Assembly: GCA_900554385.1 (NCBI GenBank)
Contig: USHE01000003.1
Coordinates: 1-27,113, forward strand
DNA length: 27,113 nt
Origin: an uncultured bacterium
GTDB lineage: Bacteria > Cyanobacteriota > Vampirovibrionia > Gastranaerophilales > Gastranaerophilaceae
Reading direction: 5' to 3'
The position numbers and the translations under genes are program-made. Of the stretch, positions 6,636 through 14,102 are shown piece after piece. The first letter of the stretch is position 1. Each line of letters starts with the position of its first letter. The notes beneath the pieces are model-generated. The model saw only the letters and a program-made list of their open reading frames with translations, had not been told where the DNA came from and ran no database searches.

Positions 6636-8009
6636 ATGAAATTACACAATTCTTATACAAATAAAATTGAAGATTTTACACCTATAGATGGTAATAAAGT
6701 AAAAATGTATGTTTGCGGACCTACAGTGTATGATTTTGCACATTTGGGACATGCAAGATGCTATATTACCTGGGATGTTTTATACAGATATTTGAAATTT
6801 AAAGGCTATGATGTTACATATTGCCGTAATGTGACCGATGTTGACGACAAAATTCTTAAAAAAGCCGAAAAAGAAAACAAAACTCCTGAAGAAGTTTCTC
6901 AATATTGGTATATACAGTTTGAAAATTCAATGAAAGCTTTGAATACCCTTAAACCTGATGTTGAGCCGTTTGCAACAAAGACTCTCGGCGAAATGATTTC
7001 TATTGTGAAAGACTTAATCAAAAACGGATACGCCTATGAAGCTGACGGTGATGTGTATTTCAGAGTTAAAAAATTCCCTCAATACGGCTATTTGTCAAAA
7101 CAACCTATTGACCAGTTAGAAAGCGGAGCAAGAATTGAAATCGGGGAGCATAAAGAAGACCCTCTCGATTTTGCACTCTGGAAAAAAGACGAAAAGTTCG
7201 GCTATAAAAGCCCATGGGGTGTAGGCCGTCCGGGCTGGCACATAGAGTGTTCTGCTATGAGCCGTAAATATCTCGGTAAAACTATCGATATTCACGCAGG
7301 CGGTGCTGACTTAATCTTCCCTCACCATGAAAATGAAATTGCGCAGTCAGAATGTGCAAATGGTTGTAAATTTGTAAACTATTGGCTTCACAATGGTTTT
7401 GTGACAATTAACAAAGAAAAAATGTCAAAATCTTTAGGAAACTTTTTGACTATTGATGATTTGCTTAAAAAATATGATGCAAATACAATTCGTTTCTTTA
7501 TTTTGACAAACCATTACAGAATGCCTGTTGAATTTTCTGATGAAGCTCTTTCTTCGGCGCAGGCAGGTGTAAAGAGAATGCTTAATGCTAAGCGTACTAA
7601 AATTAATGAAGATTTGGATATTGCCACAACAGAAGAATACTCAAAGTTTGTTGAAGCAATGGACGATGATTTAAATACATCCAAAGCCCTTGCGGTATTG
7701 TTTGAACTTGCAAGCAAGGCGAATAAAGATGATGAGAATGCGTTTACAATATTGTATAAACTTGCGGGTGTGTTAGGTTTTTCATTTGAGAAAGCGACGC
7801 TGTCGGAAGGTGAATTAAACGCTGCAGTAAAGCATGTTTCGGAAACACTTGGACAAGATTTTTCTTCAATGGACGAGTTGATAGCCTATCGCAAGGAAGC
7901 ACGTGATGCTAAAAACTGGGATATTGCAGACAAAATTCGAATAGCATTGGATGAATGCGGAATTGTTGTCAAAGATTCCAAAGACGGCACTGTTATAGAA
8001 GCGAAATAA
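6636..8009 (+). CDS. cysS: Cysteinyl-tRNA synthetase
   Basis: Class I synthetase that charges tRNA-Cys. From ATG 6636 it has 457 residues, the normal length. The zinc site begins with C27 in YVCGPTVYD, the HIGH motif appears as HLGH at 36-39, WHIECSAM supplies another zinc ligand, the HAGGADLIFPHHENE segment is typical, and KMSKSLGN follows. The DALR-type anticodon-binding region closes the protein. The ORF could open at 6525, but the 37 extra codons overlap the promoter and a repeat. GAGGGA seven bases before ATG 6636 decides the start. Its stop lies two bases from the restored end of the convergent pilin gene. Very secure. Confidence 0.97.
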   Translation: MKLHNSYTNKIEDFTPIDGNKVKMYVCGPTVYDFAHLGHARCYITWDVLYRYLKFKGYDVTYCRNVTDVDDKILKKAEKENKTPEEVSQYWYIQFENSMKALNTLKPDVEPFATKTLGEMISIVKDLIKNGYAYEADGDVYFRVKKFPQYGYLSKQPIDQLESGARIEIGEHKEDPLDFALWKKDEKFGYKSPWGVGRPGWHIECSAMSRKYLGKTIDIHAGGADLIFPHHENEIAQSECANGCKFVNYWLHNGFVTINKEKMSKSLGNFLTIDDLLKKYDANTIRFFILTNHYRMPVEFSDEALSSAQAGVKRMLNAKRTKINEDLDIATTEEYSKFVEAMDDDLNTSKALAVLFELASKANKDDENAFTILYKLAGVLGFSFEKATLSEGELNAAVKHVSETLGQDFSSMDELIAYRKEARDAKNWDIADKIRIALDECGIVVKDSKDGTVIEAK

Positions 8010-8011
8010 AA

Positions 8012-8700
8012 TCAATATCTTACTTTATATGGATATTTTTTAGGAATTGTCCAGCCGTTTGCCTGAATTAATGCTGTACATCTATAGCCGTTTGAGGCAC
8101 AGGAATAATTGTCCCCTTCGTATAGAGTGTCGATATTACCGTCCCAATTATATTTATTTGGTTCAACACCCTTGTTGTAATGAATTTCCACATTGAATCA
8201 TTTCGTGAGGGGTCAAAGCTAAATACAAACTCACAAACTCCTATGGTTTTAACATTATGCTTAGCTAAATCAATGCATTTTTCAGGTTTTCCTGGATAGA
8301 AGAACCAGTCTCTTGAAGCGGTTCCCCATATTCGGAATGCGCTTCCGTCAGGAAAATATATCATTAATCCCCCATCATCCAGTAGTTTTGTATTTGATAT
8401 TTTCATATATGGTGCAAGATATTTATTAAACCATTTTTCTTGTGAAGATGTTCCCGGAACCGGCTTCCCGTCTTTGTCGGTTTTAGCTCCCGTTAAATCT
8501 TCATACCAGTATTTCTTATTGCCATAATCGACTTCTGCCATTCTTATAGCTTGGTTAACTATTGAATAAAACTTTTTTAATCTGGTTTCCACAACTTTGT
8601 TATTATTTTTTTGGATAAGCGTCGGCAGGGTCATAGCCGCAACTATTCCTATAATTCCCAGTGTTATAAGTACCTCTGCAAGTGTAAAAGCTTTTTTCAT
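8012..8700 (-). pseudogene. Type IV prepilin/pseudopilin-like gene with a frameshift
   Basis: The N-terminus MKKAFTLAEVLITLGIIGIVAAMT is a class III-type prepilin signal: short basic leader, cleavage before F/T, then the hydrophobic helix that forms the pilus core. The start at 8700 follows GGAGG by four bases; the ORF can extend to 8718 but that lacks a ribosome site. The frame as it stands ends at 8068. However, near 8182-8190 (codons MWKF) the homology-like reading moves to another frame: EIHYNKGVEPNKYNWDG, then a disulfide-type ending SCASNGYRCTALIQANGW and TIPKKYPY, with a stop at 8012-8014. That tail resembles the C-terminus of many pilin-like proteins of Gastranaerophilales. A single missing base, perhaps an A in the AAA of Lys, explains it. 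Could be a real mutation or a sequence error. Confidence 0.8.
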
Positions 8701-8738
8701 CAAACCTCCAATGTGCATAATAGTTTACTCTAATTTAT

Positions 8739-8754
8739 TATCGCGTTCGCGATA
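8739..8754. promoter_or_regulatory. Palindromic operator between the pilin and XRE genes
   Basis: TATCGCG (8739-8745) and CGCGATA (8748-8754) are perfect inverted arms around TT. The site lies midway between the divergent starts at 8700 and 8789, near the expected -35 regions of both (possible -10 boxes TATTAT on minus and TATATT at 8765-8770 on plus). A GC-rich dyad in such an AT-rich gap fits a binding site for the adjacent XRE protein. Confidence 0.55.
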
Positions 8755-8788
8755 GGATATTTTATATATTACATTCAAAATTAGAATT

Positions 8789-9049
8789 ATGCAAGATGCC
8801 AGGAAGATAATAATTTTAAATGCAATAGCAAAAACGGTTAAAAGATTGCGCGGTACTAAGAGTCAATTTATGCTCGGTGCAGAATTTGATATTCCGTCGT
8901 CTGTGCTTAGTGATCTTGAGCGCGCAGTTAAAGACCCTCAGCTTACTACTCTTTTTAAACTTGCGGGGGCGTTTGGACTTTCGATATCTCAATTCATGGC
9001 TGAATTAGAAAAAGAATTGCCGGAAAATTTTTCTGTTTGTGACGAGTGA
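8789..9049 (+). CDS. XRE-family helix-turn-helix regulator
   Basis: An 86-residue protein that is essentially one HTH_3 (Cro/C1-type) DNA-binding domain: an initial helix (NAIAKTVKRLRG, 11-22), the turn-recognition region QFMLGAEFDIPSSVLSDLER (26-45) and the closing helices LTTLFKLAGAFGLSISQFM. There is no effector domain. The ATG at 8789 has no obvious Shine-Dalgarno site. The gene diverges from the pilin-like gene across a palindrome, so it probably represses itself and may control the pilin. Proteins of this size are often found with pilin or phage genes, but no phage genes are near. The SpoIID-like gene begins 21 bases after its stop, with its own promoter inside the end of this gene. Confidence 0.85.
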   Translation: MQDARKIIILNAIAKTVKRLRGTKSQFMLGAEFDIPSSVLSDLERAVKDPQLTTLFKLAGAFGLSISQFMAELEKELPENFSVCDE

Positions 9050-9064
9050 TGTTTGTCATATAAT
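9037..9064 (+). promoter_or_regulatory. Promoter for the SpoIID-like gene (leaderless)
   Basis: TATAAT (9059-9064) ends six bases before ATG 9071, with TTGTGA (9037-9042) 16 bases upstream. The geometry equals that of lipA. The -35 lies inside the end of the XRE gene. No Shine-Dalgarno site precedes ATG 9071, and the TTG at 9053 lies within the promoter. Confidence 0.65.
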
Positions 9065-9070
9065 AGTTAT

Positions 9071-10810
9071 ATGAAAAGATTAGGTTTTTTATTACTTTTA
9101 AATATTTTGCTGGTTAGTTTACCGGTGAATGCATTTTCCCTGCCTATTCCTGCCCAAACTTTGAAGGTTGCTCAGGAAGCTGAACTGAAACAGGCATCTC
9201 GTACTCCTTCTTCTCAAGTCGTGAGAGTCGGGATTGGCGATACTGGGTTTAAAAATTATGTTTATAATAAAATCGGAGTTTTCGGTACTGCGGAAACCCT
9301 TATTTGTGACAATGACAGAGTTATTGAAAGAATTCCCGCTGATACTAATTTGAATATAAAATATAATTCCGATGGCAGTTTTTTGATTTCAGAGGATGAC
9401 GGTACTATTATAGCTAATATTTATGGCAAAATTCGTATTCTTTGTCCTGACGGGTTGCTGGGGGTTAAGGGGTTAAAACGTGCAGGCAAACAGGCACTTT
9501 ACCATGGCGTTTTTGAAATCGTTGTTGCTAAAGAAGGATATTTTAATCTTGTTAATCTGATTGAGGTAGAAGATTATCTGAAAGGCGTTGTTCCTAATGA
9601 AATGCCGGTGCGTTTCGGATTAGAAGCATTGAAAGCACAGAGTGTTGCCGCAAGAAATTATGTACTTTCTCCAAGAGTTAAATCTTCTGCGAATTATGAT
9701 GTCGTGGATTCCGTTGCCAGTCAGGTTTATTTCGGTGCGAATACAGAAAAATCTTTATCTAATCAGGCTGTAACAGAAACCGAAGGGGTTGTTGCTCTTT
9801 ATGACTGGGATTTAATTCTTGCACAGTATTCCTCCACAGCGGGAGGTTATACCGAAGATTTTGCGAATGCCTTTTCTGACCCGACAACAAAAGAGTTTCC
9901 GTCCAAGGATAAACCTTATCTGAAAGCTCGCCCTGATATTTTGACGCAAACTCCTTTAAATACGGAAGATGCGGCAGAAGAATTTTATAAATCAAGTCCG
10001 ACAGCTTACGATATGCGTTCTCCTTATTTCCGCTGGACAAGGGAGTGGTCAGTTGAGGAGATACAAAAAACTCTGGAGGAAAATCTTCCTGCGCAATCGA
10101 CATCCGGTTTTGTGTCACCTGCTTTCAACAAAGGTGATATTCTTGATGATGTTTTAGAATTGCGTGTGGTCAGACGTGGCGATTCCGGCAAAATTATTGA
10201 AATGGAAATCGTGACAAATTCTCAGACTTATAAAGTTTATAAGGAACTTGTTATCCGCCGTTTATTGAAAAAAGACGGAAAAGCTTTACCGAGCGCAAAT
10301 CTTGTTTTTGAAAACCAAAAAGATGAAAGTAATAATCTTATTTCTGTAAAGGCTTACGGCGGCGGTTTCGGGCATGGGGTCGGAATGAGCCAGTACGGTG
10401 CAGGTTTTATGGGGGATGAACTCCATTTGTCTTATGATAAAATTCTTCAGCACTATTACTCAGGGATTACGCTGGCTACAAAACCGGTCATAATTTCTTC
10501 TGAACCTTCTCAACTAACTGTTACTCAACATTTTTATGCGCCTTATAAAAAAGCTAAAATTATTATTGATAATAAATTTTATGTTACAAAATTAATTGTC
10601 GATATCAACGGGGAAATGCATTCGTTTGATTTGCCTCCTGCGTTGCTCGGCGCAAACAGATTTACTGAAATTGATATTTCAAAATATATTAAACGTGGAA
10701 AAAATACTATAGTTTTCAGCTCGCCTGATTTTGCAGATAGTGCATTTAAAAAGGCGTTGAGGCTATATGTGGAATTGGTGAAAAAAGATGACAAGTTCGA
10801 CATCTGGTGA
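9071..10810 (+). CDS. Secreted SpoIID/LytB-domain protein
   Basis: SpoIID is a lytic transglycosylase that acts on amidase-denuded glycan strands; LytB-type relatives enhance amidases. From ATG 9071 the product is about 579 residues, with a signal peptide (MKRLGFLLLLNILLVSLPVNA). The SpoIID domain begins at about 165 with NLIEVEDYLKGVVPNEMP, continues with the catalytic-type E in VPNEMP, LKAQSVAARNYVLS and YSSTAGGYTED, and ends with GHGVGMSQYGA near 440. A C-terminal region of about 110 residues is probably beta-rich. The host need not sporulate, since cyanobacteria and other non-sporeformers carry this family. It overlaps murJ by 23 bases, which links it to peptidoglycan assembly. The promoter decides the start. 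Confidence 0.88.
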   Translation: MKRLGFLLLLNILLVSLPVNAFSLPIPAQTLKVAQEAELKQASRTPSSQVVRVGIGDTGFKNYVYNKIGVFGTAETLICDNDRVIERIPADTNLNIKYNSDGSFLISEDDGTIIANIYGKIRILCPDGLLGVKGLKRAGKQALYHGVFEIVVAKEGYFNLVNLIEVEDYLKGVVPNEMPVRFGLEALKAQSVAARNYVLSPRVKSSANYDVVDSVASQVYFGANTEKSLSNQAVTETEGVVALYDWDLILAQYSSTAGGYTEDFANAFSDPTTKEFPSKDKPYLKARPDILTQTPLNTEDAAEEFYKSSPTAYDMRSPYFRWTREWSVEEIQKTLEENLPAQSTSGFVSPAFNKGDILDDVLELRVVRRGDSGKIIEMEIVTNSQTYKVYKELVIRRLLKKDGKALPSANLVFENQKDESNNLISVKAYGGGFGHGVGMSQYGAGFMGDELHLSYDKILQHYYSGITLATKPVIISSEPSQLTVTQHFYAPYKKAKIIIDNKFYVTKLIVDINGEMHSFDLPPALLGANRFTEIDISKYIKRGKNTIVFSSPDFADSAFKKALRLYVELVKKDDKFDIW

Positions 10811-12395
10811 TGATAAAACGCCAAGTTTGCTGAAAGCAGCCTGGTTAATTGCAGTAGTAACAATATTTTCAAAGTTAATAGGATTTGTAAGAGATGTAGT
10901 AATCGCGAATTACTACGGTGCGTCTGCGATTTCCGATGCGTATTTTTATGCTTATCAAATTCCTGCCCTGGCGATAATTCTTCTCGGTGGTGTCGGAGGA
11001 CCTTTTCATAGTGCTACTGTGGCTGTATTCTCATAATTAATTCCAAACCTTAATGAAAAACCAACGAATGAGGTTAATAAATTATATAGTACGTTTATGA
11101 CAACTACTATAATGTTTTTCACTTTACTTGCTGTTTTGTGTTACTTTTTCGCCCCGCAGATTATGGGTGTAATTGCATCGGGCGGTGATGAGCAACTGAT
11201 TTACTTAGCGGCACAGCATTTAAAAATTATGTCCCCTGTTTTAATTATTGGTGGAATTGTCGGAATTTACTACGGAATACTTGTTACTTACAGATATTTT
11301 ATGCTCCCGAATTTGTCCCCGATAATTATGTCGCTTGTCATTATCGCAATGGTTATGAGTGCAAACGGTAAGGATAATTCAGGTGTTGTTCTCGCCTGGG
11401 CAACTACAATTGGTGCTGTTTTGCAGTGGGTTATGCAGTATCCTAAAGTAAGACAGCTCGGGTATAAGTTAAAACCTAATTTTGATGTGTTGAATAATAT
11501 TGAGTATAAGCATATTTGTGAACTGCTTTTCCCTGCTGTATTGAGTTCTACAGTCGGGCAAATTCATATTTACGTTGATATGTTTTTTGCGTCAGCCTTA
11601 AGAGAAGGGGCTTGGACTGCAATTGGATATGCAAATAGAATTTTTCAGTTTCCTGTAGGAATACTTGTGACAGCGTTCCTTGTTCCTTTATTCCCTATTT
11701 TTGCAAGACTTGTTGCTGATAAGGATTACGACGGTATTAGAACTTATTTTAACAAAGGGGTCGGGGTGTTGTTTTTCGGTGCTATTCCTATTATTATTGG
11801 AATTCTTGTAACCGGAATCGACGGTGTAAGATTTGTTTTTGAACGTGGGGCTTTTGATGCAAAGGCAACTTTTATGGTGGCTGAGGCTTTGTGGTTTTTA
11901 TCTGTTTCAATTATTCCTTATGTATTTAGAGATTCAATCACAAGGCTATATTAATCCTTTAACGATTCTGTAACAACGTATGTTTTGGCTTTTTAGTCAA
12001 TTGTTATCAAGGTTCTTTTAAATATTCTATTCATAAATATTATGCACATGAGTATTGGCGGAATTACTCTTTCAACCTCGCTTGTAACTCTGTTTAATGC
12101 GGTTGTCCTCGGAGTATTAATTGCGAAGAAAATTAAAATGGACTATAAGACTCTTTTTGTTAATTTATTAAAGATGAGTGCGGCGGGTATTCTTTCTCTT
12201 GTAATCTGTGTTTTTGCAGCAATTTTTTATGATAGATTTGTTGTTCTGCCAAAATATGTGTTTGAACTGGTAAAGATTTTTGGAATAGGGCTTATCTGTT
12301 TCCCTATATATATAAAATTGAATTTGCTTATGAAAATGGAATATGCGGAAGAATTAATAGGCAGACTGAAAGGAAAATTTAATGCTAAAAAATAA
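10788..12395 (+). pseudogene. murJ: Lipid II flippase MurJ with three in-frame stops
   Basis: MurJ flips lipid II across the inner membrane. One continuous frame covers 535 codons, the normal length, with about 14 hydrophobic segments. It opens MTSSTSGDDKTPSLLKAAWL, then FSKLIGFVRDVVIANYYGAS, the family's N-terminal signature. It is broken by TAA at 11034-11036 (context AVFS-stop-LIPNLNEK), TAA at 11952-11954 (TRLY-stop-SFNDS) and TAG at 11994-11996 (VLAF-stop-SIVIK). No frameshift is needed and the sequence between the stops looks well conserved (FPVGILVTAFLVPLFPIFARL). The pieces are 10788-11036, 11097-11954 and 12042-12395. MurJ is normally essential, so sequence error, very recent decay or a second copy are all possible. 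The gene overlaps the SpoIID-like gene by 23 bases and tsaC by 14. Confidence 0.85.
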
Positions 12396-12972
12396 AGATG
12401 AAATTAAGAAGGTTTTGGAAAATGACGGAGTAATCGCTTATGTTACAGATACTGTTTGGGGACTTGGATGTCTGCCGTCATCAGAAAAAGCTGTGAAAAA
12501 AATATATGAAATTAAAAATCGCGAAGCTCAAAAACCACTGATTTTAATGTCTAATGAAACGTATAACCTGTTAAATTATGTTCAAATAATTCCAAAAATC
12601 GGACAGAAACTTGTCAAAAAATATTTTCCGGGTGCGTTGACTCTTGTTGTTAAAAAAAATCCGGAAATGACACCTGATTATATTACTTCCGGCATGAACA
12701 CAGTTGGTATTCGGGTACCGGATAATGAAGTTTTTAAAGAGATTTGCGAAGTTGCTCCGGGACATGTTCTCGCGACAACAAGTGCAAATCTTTCGCATCA
12801 GCCGTCAGCAAAAAGTTATGAACAGGCTTTTCAGAATATGGAAGGTCTTGTTGATATGATTATTGAGGATTACGGATGCTTTTGTAAAGGACTTGAGTCA
12901 ACAGTTGTTGGAGTCTTTGACGACGATAATATGAAAGTTTTCAGGCAGGGTGCAATAAAAATTGAGTTGTAG
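12382..12972 (+). CDS. tsaC: Threonylcarbamoyl-AMP synthase (TsaC/YwlC/Sua5 family)
   Basis: Makes threonylcarbamoyl-AMP from threonine, bicarbonate and ATP for the t6A37 modification of ANN-decoding tRNAs. The 196-residue protein has the YrdC fold: GVIAYVTDTVWGLGC near 16-30, KNREAQKPLILM at about 46, FPGALTLVVKK around 83, VGIRVPDN near 111 and the nucleotide-binding ATTSANLSHQPSA near 132-144. It ends with STVVGVFDDDNMKVFRQGAI. It has the short TsaC form without the extra Sua5 domain. AAAGGAAAA lies before ATG 12382, which overlaps the end of murJ by 14 bases, so the two are translationally linked. A promoter-like sequence follows its stop. Confidence 0.93.
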   Translation: MLKNKDEIKKVLENDGVIAYVTDTVWGLGCLPSSEKAVKKIYEIKNREAQKPLILMSNETYNLLNYVQIIPKIGQKLVKKYFPGALTLVVKKNPEMTPDYITSGMNTVGIRVPDNEVFKEICEVAPGHVLATTSANLSHQPSAKSYEQAFQNMEGLVDMIIEDYGCFCKGLESTVVGVFDDDNMKVFRQGAIKIEL

Positions 12973-12974
12973 GC

Positions 12975-13002
12975 TTGAAAAATTTTTAAAATAGTTTATA
13001 AT
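12975..13002 (+). promoter_or_regulatory. Promoter-like sequence facing the 19-codon ORF
   Basis: TTGAAA (12975-12980) and TATAAT (12997-13002) are 16 bases apart. RNA from it would start near 13009 and run antisense to the terminator and the small ORF on the minus strand. No gene lies downstream on the plus strand before the bidirectional terminator at 13439. It overlaps the T-run of the minus-strand terminator, so the TATAAT may be partly coincidental. Confidence 0.45.
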
Positions 13003-13047
13003 AAAAGAAAAGGGCGTGCGGATGGCACTCCGCACATTAAAAGCCCC
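13003..13047 (-). terminator. Rho-independent terminator of the small-ORF transcript
   Basis: On the minus strand a GGGC/GCCC outer stem (13043-13046 with 13012-13015) encloses a perfect 7-bp GC-rich stem (GTGCGGA/TCCGCAC, 13029-13035 with 13016-13022) and is followed by TTTTCTTTT. It begins eight bases after the small ORF's stop codon. Confidence 0.75.
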
Positions 13048-13054
13048 GTATTGG

Positions 13055-13114
13055 TTATTTTAGAACTAGCAGTATTAATAATATTATTGCTAGTTCTTCT
13101 GTATTAATAACCAT
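13055..13114 (-). CDS. 19-residue hydrophobic peptide, possible type I toxin-like ORF
   Basis: The ORF encodes MVINTEELAIILLILLVLK: a short polar head, an 11-residue run of Ala, Ile, Leu and Val, and a terminal Lys, as in small single-pass membrane peptides. It is too short for routine gene callers. GGAAGGGGGTG ends five bases before the ATG (13121-13130), one of the strongest ribosome sites in the window. The coding sequence folds on itself: AGAACTAGCA with TGCTAGTTCT (10 bp) inside GGTTATT with AATAACC. A terminator follows the stop at once. Upstream CCCCTT (complement of 13161-13167) could mask the ribosome site. A structured mRNA, a masked ribosome site and a converging promoter recall type I toxin-antitoxin loci. 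No match is known to me, so function is inference. Confidence 0.5.
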   Translation of the reverse strand: MVINTEELAIILLILLVLK

Positions 13115-13120
13115 TTTCTC

Positions 13121-13188
13121 ACCCCCTTCCTTCAAACATTTACGATTTTAAGTCGTTTTTAAAGGGGAGGTTGAAGGGCTTACCCTTG
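13121..13188 (-). promoter_or_regulatory. Structured leader of the small ORF
   Basis: In the minus-strand RNA, a hairpin AAGGG-TAAG-CCCTT (13174-13187) comes first, then CCTCCCC (in 13163-13170), a small ACGA/TCGT hairpin around 13142-13157, and then the GGAAGGGGGTG ribosome site. CCCCTT can pair with AAGGGG of the ribosome site, while CCTTCAA/TTGAAGG forms a competing stem. Two mutually exclusive folds are thus possible. The upstream promoter is not clear. The remaining gap up to 13281 shows only AT-rich sequence. Confidence 0.4.
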
Positions 13189-13281
13189 TTACTTTAATCC
13201 TATCATATTATTTGTTAAAAAAAACCTATAAAAAGCGGAGATAATATTAATTTGTATTTTGGTGAACTTTTTTAATCAACA

Positions 13282-13347
13282 GACCCTGAAACGAGTTCAG
13301 GGTGACAATATCGCGAGTTAGGCATTCCGAATTTATTTCGGAATCTT
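13282..13347. repeat. Composite intergenic repeat, two palindrome types
   Basis: Unit 13282-13306 carries CCTGAAACGAGTTCAGGG, the same family as at 6505. It is followed at 13323-13347 by a second type, CATTCCGAA-TTTATTTCGGAATC, with arms ATTCCGAA/TTCGGAAT. The same pairing of types occurs at 16751-16859. From 13348 to 13438 I see no gene; a decayed third unit (CATAAAACAAGTTTAAAGTGA) is around 13360-13383. Confidence 0.7.
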
Positions 13348-13438
13348 ACTGTTTATAAGACCATAAAACAAGTTTAAAGTGATAAGCCTAAAGTTTCCGG
13401 CTGGTGGCTTTTAAGCGGATGAGCGTAATTTTGCAATA

Positions 13439-13466
13439 AAAAAGCCTCCTTTTTAGGAGGCTTTTT
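13439..13466. terminator. Strong bidirectional terminator
   Basis: AAAAAGCCTCCT (13439-13450) and AGGAGGCTTTTT (13455-13466) are perfect complements around TTTT. A- and T-runs on the two sides let it work in both directions. On the minus strand it ends the LysM gene 12 bases after its stop. Confidence 0.92.
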
Positions 13467-13477
13467 GTTATACTTTA

Positions 13478-14017
13478 TTATTCCATTGGAATTGTCAATT
13501 TTTGTCCTATGGAAAGTTTGTTCGGATTTTTCATATTGTTGGCATTCATAACTTTCCAAGCTCTTTCCTGAGTATATCCGCCGTAAAAACGAGTTAAAAT
13601 ACTTTCCATTGTATCTCCGCTTTGAACCGTGTAAATTTCTTCGGTTACAGTTTCTACAGCTTGTTCTGCCGCAGGTACAAAGTTAAGTTTTTCTGCATTA
13701 ACATTTGCTTTTTTATCAACAGAAATTTTTGGTGTTGATAGGATTCCGTTTGTCGATAACCCAATTATAGCACCAGCAATAACTGTAGTTACAACGCCAG
13801 CTATAAATCCTGTTGCGAGATAAACGCTCGGAGATTTCTCTGCTTTTTGATTAATTTTAAAATTTTGCCATAACAAATCAAGTTCTTTTTCTCTGTTAGG
13901 TCTGACGTAGACGTTCGGAGTAATGTCCGAACCATCGGTTTTGTATTTAGATAAAGCCTCTAACACAGCCATCTTCTCCTTAGACAAATTTGATCTTCTG
14001 ATTGTTGAACTTTTCAT
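13478..14017 (-). CDS. Membrane-anchored LysM protein
   Basis: A 179-residue protein with a basic, cytoplasmic-type N-terminal region of about 65 residues, one membrane span at about 66-88 (VYLATGFIAGVVTTVIAGAIIGL), a linker, and one C-terminal LysM domain at about 128-178 (IYTVQSGDTMESILTRFYGG, closing KLSIGQKLTIPME). LysM binds N-acetylglucosamine-containing glycans, so the C-terminus should face the peptidoglycan. It has no catalytic domain, and probably anchors or scaffolds at the wall. GAGGTTTGT precedes the ATG at 14017, and a perfect terminator follows the stop. It appears to be a single-gene transcript; the 85-base gap to queH holds nothing clear. Confidence 0.85.
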   Translation of the reverse strand: MKSSTIRRSNLSKEKMAVLEALSKYKTDGSDITPNVYVRPNREKELDLLWQNFKINQKAEKSPSVYLATGFIAGVVTTVIAGAIIGLSTNGILSTPKISVDKKANVNAEKLNFVPAAEQAVETVTEEIYTVQSGDTMESILTRFYGGYTQERAWKVMNANNMKNPNKLSIGQKLTIPME

Positions 14018-14102
14018 ACAAACCTCACACCCTGTATAGTAAATTGTTTATTTATAGCGGTATCGTATCATGAGATTTTAGGGCGGGCAAGTGTATGTTA
14101 AT

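Noticed and set aside
10788..12395. Stop-codon reassignment as the cause of the murJ stops
   Set aside because: TAA, TAG and TGA all end well-formed neighbouring genes, so global recoding does not fit.
13282..13347. CRISPR-like repeats
   Set aside because: Copies are scattered at irregular distances over 10 kb and are palindromic; there are no regular spacers or cas genes.
13348..13438. Small gene between the repeats and the terminator
   Set aside because: No frame has a ribosome site or plausible composition; the sequence looks like a decayed repeat.
13009..13466. A plus-strand structured RNA such as 6S, tmRNA or RNase P RNA
   Set aside because: None of their conserved cores is present; the hairpins are better explained by the minus-strand ORF and terminator. 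A plus-strand antisense RNA remains possible.
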